A stretch of DNA of 64,000 nt from Nitrospira sp. (GTDB lineage: Bacteria; Nitrospirota; Nitrospiria; Nitrospirales; Nitrospiraceae), in the NCBI GenBank assembly GCA_009594865.1, contig VOPT01000005.1, positions 124,001 through 188,000 of the forward strand, given 5' to 3'. Both the position numbers and the translations under genes were made by a program. Of this stretch, positions 58,376 through 64,000 are shown piece by piece (the first letter of the stretch is position 1; each line of letters starts with the position of its first letter). The notes under the pieces are model-generated. The model worked only from the letters and a program-made list of their open reading frames with translations. It was not told where the DNA came from and made no database searches.

Positions 58376-58921
58376 CTATTCCGTCCACAGAACAAACCGA
58401 TCGTGGTCGTTCCACATGGCTAAAAATTTCTCACGCGCTTTGGTCGTCAGCCGTACATCGCTGATGACATCGAGCCGCTCATCATTGTACCGGTTGCCGC
58501 TCGTCGTGTGGTTTGCTGAACCGGAGGTGTTGATTCTGTCGTCGATCACCACCTGCTTGAGATGCATCAAGGCATCATGCCGGTTGATTCGTATGGGCAC
58601 CCCCGCGAGCCGCAACGTCTTCACGGCGCGATGCTGCTTCGGATCGTTGAGGCGCTCGCGATCGGTAATGACCCGCACATCGACACCGCGATGCTTCGCC
58701 TCCACCAACGCCTTCACCACTGACGGTGCCGTCAACCCATAGACAGACACATAGATGTAGGTGGTCGCCCCGTCGTACAGACTCACCACTCGATCAATCG
58801 GGTGATCTTCGGGAGCATAATAGACATCGATCGTGGCAGAGGCCCAGACAGGTACCTGCGACAACCACACCCACCCGACAACAACCATGGCAATTAAGGG
58901 AAGACAGGTCTGACGACGCAT
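58376..58921 (-). CDS. PLD-family nuclease-like exported protein
   Basis: 181 residues from ATG 58921. N-terminal signal/anchor (LIAMVVVGWVWLSQVPVWA). One HKD-type motif: HLKQVVIDDRINTSGSANH (HxKx4Dx6GSxN). Single-motif members (Nuc-type) dimerise to form the active site and hydrolyse DNA or phospholipid. Upstream frame to 59017 has no ribosome-binding site; the ATG at 58921 is a best guess. 22 bp before the FAD gene. Confidence 0.82.
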   Translation of the reverse strand: MRRQTCLPLIAMVVVGWVWLSQVPVWASATIDVYYAPEDHPIDRVVSLYDGATTYIYVSVYGLTAPSVVKALVEAKHRGVDVRVITDRERLNDPKQHRAVKTLRLAGVPIRINRHDALMHLKQVVIDDRINTSGSANHTTSGNRYNDERLDVISDVRLTTKAREKFLAMWNDHDRFVLWTE

Positions 58922-59002
58922 GCGTGCTCTAGCTGGAAGAAGAGATTCGATGAACGTAAGTGAACGTCGATGTTTTACACATGAAACCCCGGTGGATTTC
59001 CG

Positions 59003-59125
59003 CAGGATGCTCAACATGTTCGCCCAGCAAGGCCGCAGCGAATGAAAATCCTCAACCTACTCTAGTGGTACCTTGAGGATCTAGATGACGCGAGAACGCC
59101 GCTGGCGGAGGTTTTCAGCATCCTG
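59003..59125. repeat. Palindromic intergenic repeat, copy C
   Basis: Begins CAGGATGCTCAACATG and ends GTTTTCAGCATCCTG. Contains GCAAGGCCGCAGCGA and a central TACTCTAGTGGTACC. Sits between the PLD gene start and the 59136 gene end. Confidence 0.85.
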
Positions 59126-59135
59126 CTAGAACGGA

Positions 59136-59516
59136 TCACTCGAGGTCAAAAAGCGTTCGAAAATGGTCGTCGGATTCTTCCCAGGCTTGGGGTGAGGTCG
59201 TGGACAACCACTCGCGTAAAAAACCCTTCTGCTCCGGTGTCAACATCTGCTTGATCTGATGCGTCCGTCCCTGCAAGGGTTGGAGAAAGCCCGCGCGGGT
59301 TTTAAAATCCAGCGTCGCGGTACGCACATACATGTTCGTATACATGGTGGGGCGCTCGTCTTCGCCCTCCCCTTGTACCCACACTGAGAGAAACTTTTCC
59401 ATTTGCAGTCCGGCGCTGTCCAAGGCCGGTTCGGCATCGTCATGAAACAATTCGTTTTCAGATTCTTGCAACGGTGCCGCTTCATGCGCACGAAACAAGA
59501 AATTTTTCTTCCACAT
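59136..59516 (-). CDS. Hypothetical protein
   Basis: 126 residues, acidic (ENELFHDDAEPALDSAG), with a beta-rich middle (FLSVWVQGEGEDERPTMY, NMYVRTATLDFKT) and a helical end (EWLSTTSPQAWEESDDHF). No family recognised. ATG at 59516. Confidence 0.6.
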   Translation of the reverse strand: MWKKNFLFRAHEAAPLQESENELFHDDAEPALDSAGLQMEKFLSVWVQGEGEDERPTMYTNMYVRTATLDFKTRAGFLQPLQGRTHQIKQMLTPEQKGFLREWLSTTSPQAWEESDDHFRTLFDLE

Positions 59517-59907
59517 ACCCTACCCTCCAGACCGGCGCATACTGTAAGCTAGGCATGGTGAAAGTCAAGAAAGCGGCCGTCTCGACCATACGACTCCGCA
59601 GCAACGTCCTCGTCGCACCTATTGGGGGTCTGTTACCTTGACAACACAAGAACGCGTTTGCTAACTTCTTGAAATTCTTTAGCAGTTTCTAGAGTGACCT
59701 CGTGGCCTCGCAGCAAGACGCGCAGCGCCGCAGGGAAGATGCACCAGGAATCTCTGGTCACAGGACCGGCGAAACAACCATCCGGCAACCTCGGCATCGG
59801 CCAAGGACTGAATCGTTTCAGTCGGCACGCGAAACACAGACCAGGCGAGTCGCCGCCGAGAAGGCGTTTCAGCATCCTGTCGGACTCTTACCTTCTCAGG
59901 AGCAGAT
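59517..59907. other. Intergenic region upstream of the sulfur-transfer cluster
   Basis: 391 bp. Minus-strand frame 59633-59875 has a suggestive end (RGHEVTLETAKEFQEVSKR) but no ribosome-binding site and no complete fold. A fragment of the palindromic repeat family (CGCCGAGAAGGCG-TTTCAGCATCCTG, about 59850-59880) lies at the right. Promoter for the cluster is presumably here. Confidence 0.4.
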
Positions 59908-60108
59908 ATGCAGGTGATGATCAATGGCAAGGCGGAAGAGATCGCAGGCGGCACGGTCCTGGACCTCTTGAAAGCCAAAAGTATCGAGCCGCAAATGGTC
60001 GCGGTTGAAGTCAACGACACCATGCTGGAACGGACGCACCTCGAGACCACGCAGCTGAAAGACGGCGATCATGTGGAATTTCTTTTCTACATGGGCGGTG
60101 GCCGGTGA
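59908..60108 (+). CDS. ThiS-like sulfur carrier protein
   Basis: 66 residues of the ubiquitin-like ThiS/MoaD fold (QVMINGKAEEIAGGTVLDLL, MVAVEVNDTMLERTHLETT, LKDGDHVEFLFYMGGGR). The C-terminus is GGGR instead of the GG needed for adenylation, so a trailing Arg would have to be removed before activation. The stop overlaps the GTG of the cysteine synthase gene (GTGA), giving coupled synthesis. Carrier for cysteine synthesis, as in CysO-CysM, is inferred. Confidence 0.83.
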   Translation: MQVMINGKAEEIAGGTVLDLLKAKSIEPQMVAVEVNDTMLERTHLETTQLKDGDHVEFLFYMGGGR

Positions 60109-61034
60109 CCGCAAAGGCCCACGCAGACATTACTGAGTTGATCGGCGGCACGCCGCTGGTGCGGCTCAACCGGTTGACCAAACCGGGCTCGGCAACGATC
60201 TATGCGAAGGTCGAATCGTTCAATCCCGGCGGGAGCATCAAGGATCGCATTTGCCTCAACATGATCAACGAGGCGGAGCGGCTGGGCAAACTGAAGCCGG
60301 GCGGGACCATTGTCGAACCGACGAGCGGCAATACCGGCATCGGCCTCGCGTTAGTGGCGGCGGTTCGTGGGTATAAATTGATTTTAATCATGCCGGAAAG
60401 CATGAGCATGGAACGCGCGAGCCTGTTGTCTTCCTACGGCGCACAACTCGTTCTGACGGCGGCCTGGGAAGGGATGAAGGGTTCTATCAAGGAAGCGGAA
60501 AGCATCGTCGCGCAGAATCCGTCCTATTACATGCCCGACCAATTTTCCAACCCGGCCAATCCGGCCATGCACCGGAAAACGACCGGTCCGGAAATTGTGG
60601 ACGCGCTCGATGGACGGGTCGATGCGTTCGTGGCGGCCGTCGGAACCGGCGGCACCATTACCGGCTGCGGTGAAGTCATCAAGGAGCGTAATCCGGCGGC
60701 GAAAATCGTGGCGGTGGAGCCGGCGGGATCACCTGTGCTGTCGGGTGGAGATCCGGGGCCGCACAAGATTCAAGGGATTGGCGCGGGATTCGTGCCCAAA
60801 GTGTTGAACCGTACCCTGCTCGACCGCGTGATTACCGTGACCGATGATGAAGCCTATCAAACGGCTAAATTGCTCGCGAAGAAAGAAGGGCTGCTGGTCG
60901 GGATTTCCGCTGGAGCCAACGTCTTCGCCGCCCAGAAGATCGCCGAGGAACTGGGCCCCGGCAAAAATGTCGTCACGATTCTCTGCGACACCGGCGAGCG
61001 GTATATCAGCATCGAAAAGTATTTCAACATTTGA
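60105..61034 (+). CDS. Cysteine synthase
   Basis: 309 residues from a GTG at 60105. PLP Lys46 in NPGGSIKDR, EPTSGNTGIGLA, GTGGTITGCGEVIKE, and SAGANVFAAQ are CysK/CysM hallmarks. Being coupled to a carrier gene, it may use thiocarboxylated carrier with O-phosphoserine or O-acetylserine rather than sulfide. Length is normal for the family. Confidence 0.93.
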   Translation: MTAKAHADITELIGGTPLVRLNRLTKPGSATIYAKVESFNPGGSIKDRICLNMINEAERLGKLKPGGTIVEPTSGNTGIGLALVAAVRGYKLILIMPESMSMERASLLSSYGAQLVLTAAWEGMKGSIKEAESIVAQNPSYYMPDQFSNPANPAMHRKTTGPEIVDALDGRVDAFVAAVGTGGTITGCGEVIKERNPAAKIVAVEPAGSPVLSGGDPGPHKIQGIGAGFVPKVLNRTLLDRVITVTDDEAYQTAKLLAKKEGLLVGISAGANVFAAQKIAEELGPGKNVVTILCDTGERYISIEKYFNI

Positions 61035-61053
61035 TTACTGGCTTAAAGATTGA

Positions 61054-61178
61054 GGGGGATGCTCAAAATGGTCTCTCGGCAAGGCCGCAGGTGAGAGGAA
61101 ACCGGAGGCGTACCCTCTGGGTACGTTGAGGATTTCGTCGAGCCGAGAACGCAGCCGAAGGCCATTTTCAGCATCCCA
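61054..61178. repeat. Palindromic intergenic repeat, copy D
   Basis: Begins GGGATGCTCAAAATGG and ends CCATTTTCAGCATCCC, the outermost ten bases of each side complementary with mismatches. Contains GCAAGGCCGCAGG and the hairpin GTACCCTCTGGGTAC. Fills the gap between the cysteine synthase and MoeB-like genes. Confidence 0.88.
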
Positions 61179-61184
61179 TACAAG

Positions 61185-62012
61185 ATGGAATTTACAGAAA
61201 CACAGATCAACCGCTACAGCCGCCACATCCTCCTGCCCGAAGTCGGCGGCAAGGGCCAAAAGAAGATCATCCAGGGCAAGGTCCTCATCGTCGGGGCTGG
61301 TGGCCTGGGTTCGCCGGCGGCTCTGTATCTGGCGGCTGCGGGAATCGGGACGATCGGTCTCATCGACAGCGATGTGGTGGATCTCAGCAACCTGCAGCGG
61401 CAGGTCATCCATCAGACACCGGACGTCGGGCGGCCAAAGGTGGTTTCCGGCAAGGAAAAGATCCTGGCGCTGAATCCGGACGTGAACGTGGTGATGTACG
61501 AGGAGCGTCTTACGGCAGGCAATGCCCTGAAAATCATGAGCGGCTACGATGTGGTCATCGACGGCGTCGACAATTTCCCGACGAAGTTTCTGATCAACGA
61601 CGCCTGCTATTTTGCCGGTAAGCCACTGGTGCATGGCGGCATTCTCCGGTTCGACGGGCGCGTGACCACCATCATTCCCAAAAAGTCGGCTTGTTACCGT
61701 TGTGTGTTCAAGAAGCCGCCGCCCGAGGGGCTCGTCGCCTCCTGCCAGGAAGCAGGCGTGATCGGCGTGTTGGCCGGTATTATCGGTACGATTCAAGCCA
61801 CTGAGGCGCTCAAGCTGATCCTCGGCATCGGTCGCCCGCTGACCGACCGGCTGTTGGATTTTGATGCGCGACGTACCCAGTTCAGAGAAATCCGCATTAA
61901 ACGGAACCCCGATTGTCCGCTGTGCGGGGAGCGGCCCACGATTACGGAGCTGGTTGAAGACGGCGACGTCGGTGGGCCGACATGTGCGCTTCCGGGTCAA
62001 CGCAACTTGTAG
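61185..62012 (+). CDS. MoeB/ThiF-family sulfur-carrier adenylyltransferase
   Basis: 275 residues. NRYSRHILLPEVGGKGQ, ATP site GAGGLGSPAALYLAA, DLSNLQRQVIHQ (Arg finger), DNFPTKFLINDA; zinc cysteines in CYRC and CPLC; ASCQEAGVIGVLAG is the usual region with the conserved Cys. It adenylates the C-terminal Gly of ThiS/MoaD carriers. No C-terminal rhodanese domain. It serves the carriers of this cluster. Confidence 0.93.
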   Translation: MEFTETQINRYSRHILLPEVGGKGQKKIIQGKVLIVGAGGLGSPAALYLAAAGIGTIGLIDSDVVDLSNLQRQVIHQTPDVGRPKVVSGKEKILALNPDVNVVMYEERLTAGNALKIMSGYDVVIDGVDNFPTKFLINDACYFAGKPLVHGGILRFDGRVTTIIPKKSACYRCVFKKPPPEGLVASCQEAGVIGVLAGIIGTIQATEALKLILGIGRPLTDRLLDFDARRTQFREIRIKRNPDCPLCGERPTITELVEDGDVGGPTCALPGQRNL

Positions 62013-62025
62013 CGAAGGTGTCTCC

Positions 62026-63276
62026 ATGTCGAAAATGAAAGCGCTCGTGTGCCGGGAATGTGGGAAGGAATATCCACCCAAAGCCATCCACGTGTGTGAG
62101 ATGTGCTTCGGCCCGCTGGAAGTGAAATACAACTACGACGAGATCAAGGGCATGATCTCGCGCAAGAAAATCGAGCAGGGTCCGAACAGCATGTGGCGCT
62201 ACATCGACCTGTTACCCGTCGAGAGCACCGCGCTTATCGGTCCCCATGCGGGACTGACGCCTTTGGTGCGGGCGAAGAATCTCGGCGCACATCTGGGCAT
62301 CGACGAGCTCTACATCAAGAACGATACGGTCAATCACCCGACCCTGTCGTTCAAAGATCGAGTCGTCTCGGTCGCCCTCACCCGCGCGCGGGAACTCGGT
62401 TTCGAAACAGTAGCCTGCGCCTCAACCGGCAATCTGGCCAACTCCGTCGCGGCCCATGCCGCCGCAGCGGGCATGAAGTGTTATGTCTTCATCCCTGCCG
62501 ACCTCGAAGCGGCCAAGGTGCTCGGCAACCTCATTTATAAGCCGAACGTGGTCGAGGTCGAAGGCAACTACGACGATGTGAACCGGCTCTGCAGCGAAAT
62601 CGCCGGTGAACATGGCTGGGCCTTCGTAAACATCAATATCCGCCCCTACTATGCCGAGGGATCGAAAACGTTGGCCTTCGAGACGGTCGAGCAACTCGGC
62701 TGGCGCACGCCGGACCAAGCCGTGATTCCCATGGCCTCGGGCTCCTTGCTGACCAAGATCTGGAAGGGCCTCCACGAAATGAAGGCGCTGGGACTGGTCG
62801 ATGAGGTGCGCACAAAGATCAATGGTGCGCAGGCTGAAGGCTGTTCCCCCATCGCCACGGCCTTCAAGGCCGGCCGGGACTTCTTCAAGCCGGTGAAGCC
62901 GAAGACCATTGCCAAATCCCTCGCTATCGGCAACCCCGCTGACGGTTACTACGCACTGAAAGCCACCGCCGAAAGCAAAGGCGCGATGGACGCGGTGACG
63001 GATGAGGAAGTGGTAGAAGGCATCAAGCTGCTGGCGCAGACCGAAGGCATTTTCGCCGAAACGGCGGGCGGCGTGACGATCGGCGTCTTGTGCAAACTCG
63101 TCAAGCAGGGCCTGATCAAGAAGAACGACGTCACTGTCGCGTACATTACGGGCAACGGACTCAAGACGCAGGAAGCGGTCGTGGATGCCGTCGGGCGGCC
63201 GTTCCGGATCCAGCCGAGCCTGGTGAACTTCCAAAAAACATTCAAAATGGGAAAGAACGGTGGTGGTGAATCATGA
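62026..63276 (+). CDS. thrC: Threonine synthase
   Basis: 416 residues from ATG 62026. Zinc-ribbon start [10 protein letters not shown] with CEMC, then [20 protein letters not shown] (PLP Lys), [16 protein letters not shown], and a C-terminal [10 protein letters not shown]. It converts O-phosphohomoserine to threonine. Position between a MoeB-like and a MoaD-like gene suggests either threonine synthesis or a related beta/gamma-replacement with carrier-bound sulfur to homocysteine; sequence alone does not separate these. Four-base overlap with the next gene. Confidence 0.92.
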   Translation: MSKMKALVCRECGKEYPPKAIHVCEMCFGPLEVKYNYDEIKGMISRKKIEQGPNSMWRYIDLLPVESTALIGPHAGLTPLVRAKNLGAHLGIDELYIKNDTVNHPTLSFKDRVVSVALTRARELGFETVACASTGNLANSVAAHAAAAGMKCYVFIPADLEAAKVLGNLIYKPNVVEVEGNYDDVNRLCSEIAGEHGWAFVNINIRPYYAEGSKTLAFETVEQLGWRTPDQAVIPMASGSLLTKIWKGLHEMKALGLVDEVRTKINGAQAEGCSPIATAFKAGRDFFKPVKPKTIAKSLAIGNPADGYYALKATAESKGAMDAVTDEEVVEGIKLLAQTEGIFAETAGGVTIGVLCKLVKQGLIKKNDVTVAYITGNGLKTQEAVVDAVGRPFRIQPSLVNFQKTFKMGKNGGGES

Positions 63277-63545
63277 TTAAGGTTCGTATTCCAACGCCCT
63301 TGCGTCCCCTTACGAAGGGCCAGGGTGAGGTTGAATCCGCGGCAGCCAACATTGTGGACATGATCGGATCGCTCGACGCCACCTATCCGGGCCTGAAGAA
63401 CCGGCTCTGTGATGAAAAGGGCGATCTGCGGCGCTTCGTGAATATCTACGTCAATGAGGAAGATATCCGCTTCCTGAACGGGAAAGAGACCTCGCTGAAA
63501 GACGGCGATGAAGTATCGATCGTTCCCGCGATCGCCGGAGGGTAA
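63273..63545 (+). CDS. MoaD-family sulfur carrier protein
   Basis: 90 residues ending in GG ([14 protein letters not shown]), the standard thiocarboxylation site. [19 protein letters not shown] and [17 protein letters not shown] are typical MoaD-like sulfur carriers next to thrC/cysK. Overlaps thrC by four bases and the next gene starts two bases after its stop. Confidence 0.92.
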   Translation: MIKVRIPTPLRPLTKGQGEVESAAANIVDMIGSLDATYPGLKNRLCDEKGDLRRFVNIYVNEEDIRFLNGKETSLKDGDEVSIVPAIAGG

Positions 63546-63547
63546 CC

Positions 63548-63787
63548 ATGACCAGCCTACGCTTTCACATTCGTTTTCCTGAAAACAAAATCAAGGAGCC
63601 GATCATTTATCAGATCGGCCATGAGTACAAGGTGGTCACGAACGTGCGCCGGGCCGACGTCCGTGAAACCACCGGCTGGATGGATCTCGAACTGACTGGC
63701 GACACCGCAGAAATCGAACGCGCCATCGATGGCATCCGGACGAAGGGTTGTGTCGTCGATCCCATCGAACTCAACGTGGTCGAATAG
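63548..63787 (+). CDS. NIL-domain protein
   Basis: 79 residues. LRFHIRFPENKIKEPIIYQIG and WMDLELTGDTAEIERAIDG match NIL domains (ferredoxin-like fold). In methanogens a NIL-ferredoxin protein with DUF39 takes part in homocysteine formation; this is a stand-alone NIL with no DUF39 visible. Part of the same operon. Confidence 0.88.
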   Translation: MTSLRFHIRFPENKIKEPIIYQIGHEYKVVTNVRRADVRETTGWMDLELTGDTAEIERAIDGIRTKGCVVDPIELNVVE

Positions 63788-63909
63788 CACTGGGTGACGC
63801 GCACCTCGTGCAGCGTGTCTCGCTTTCCGAACTACTGTTCCCGGTTCAATGCTCACTATTCGATTGAACATCTACCACTCAACATTGAGCATTCCAGAGA
63901 GACGAATAC

Positions 63910-64000
63910 ATGGAATTTACCGAGCAGCAAATACAGCGTTATAGCCGGCACATCATCCTCAACGAGGTCGGCGGCAAGGGGCAGGTCAAACTGGCTAAGG
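63910..64000 (+). CDS. Second MoeB/ThiF-like protein, N-terminal part
   Basis: Cut by the window end. The visible 30 residues (EFTEQQIQRYSRHIILNEVG, then GKGQVKLAK) closely match the start of the MoeB-like protein at 61185, so it is a paralogue. It would serve the second carrier, or another acceptor. Confidence 0.85.
   Translation, partial: MEFTEQQIQRYSRHIILNEVGGKGQVKLAK

Noticed and set aside
59633..59875. Possible remnant with RGHEVTLETAKEF end
   Set aside because: Suggestive ending only; rest is repeat-derived and no start; too weak to call a pseudogene.

Overview
The window looks like a piece of a Nitrospirota (probably Nitrospira) chromosome carrying a foreign integrated element. The right part (about 28.5-64 kb) is GC-rich and compact and is dominated by chromosomal housekeeping and family proteins: MetH, RNase PH, RdgB, HemW, two-component regulators, a CADD/NE1434-like enzyme, DUF3386, TPM and a sulfur-carrier/cysteine/threonine synthase cluster. 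It also carries a family of ~125-bp palindromic intergenic repeats. The left part (1 to about 28.5 kb) is more AT-rich and mosaic, and ends at a serine recombinase whose reading frame runs into a tRNA-Arg gene. I read it as the distal part of an integrative element whose other end lies left of the window. The genus call is inference from gene content, not a database result.

Element cargo, left to right: (i) an arsenic operon, arsR(partial)-arsI-acr3-arsC, followed by a YnfA-like gene; (ii) a mercury uptake module, merR facing merT-merP and a small cysteine-rich protein, with a classical MerR operator but no merA; (iii) a ~0.8-kb non-coding stretch with GC-rich hairpins; (iv) two small element genes and an ArdC/DUF1738-like gene, two of these three with a long 5' hairpin that would occlude the Shine-Dalgarno sequence; (v) a higBA toxin-antitoxin pair, with a decayed higB fragment nearby; (vi) a three-gene helicase / DNA methyltransferase / type III Res-like ATPase locus (7.9-17.7 kb), the best defence-system candidate; (vii) an IS3-family (IS407-like) element that split a small gene downstream of a TraG/VirD4-type coupling protein; (viii) element membrane and exported proteins, a pentapeptide-repeat protein, a putative winged-helix sensor plus GNAT pair, and the recombinase module.

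Chromosomal part: a 57-aa metallothionein, NUDIX hydrolase, peptidoglycan-binding/CHAP protein, cytochrome P450, tRNA-Pro, rdgB-rph, an HD-GYP response regulator, metH, several exported or single-membrane-span proteins, a CADD-like plus FGE-like gene pair, two response regulators in tandem, hemW, a ClpS-like adaptor, a DUF3386-DUF5069 pair, UspA, TPM and nucleotidyltransferase genes, an FAD monooxygenase and a PLD-family protein. The right edge (59.9-64 kb) is a sulfur-transfer cluster: a ThiS-like carrier with an extra C-terminal Arg, cysteine synthase, a MoeB/ThiF-type activator, threonine synthase, a second MoaD-like carrier, a NIL-domain protein and the start of a second MoeB-like gene. 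This suggests protein-thiocarboxylate-based sulfur amino acid synthesis, and MetH in the same window would use homocysteine.

The observations most worth following up are the paired Shine-Dalgarno-masking leaders, the three-gene defence locus, the palindromic repeat family, the carrier ending in GGGR, and the recombinase that ends inside a tRNA.
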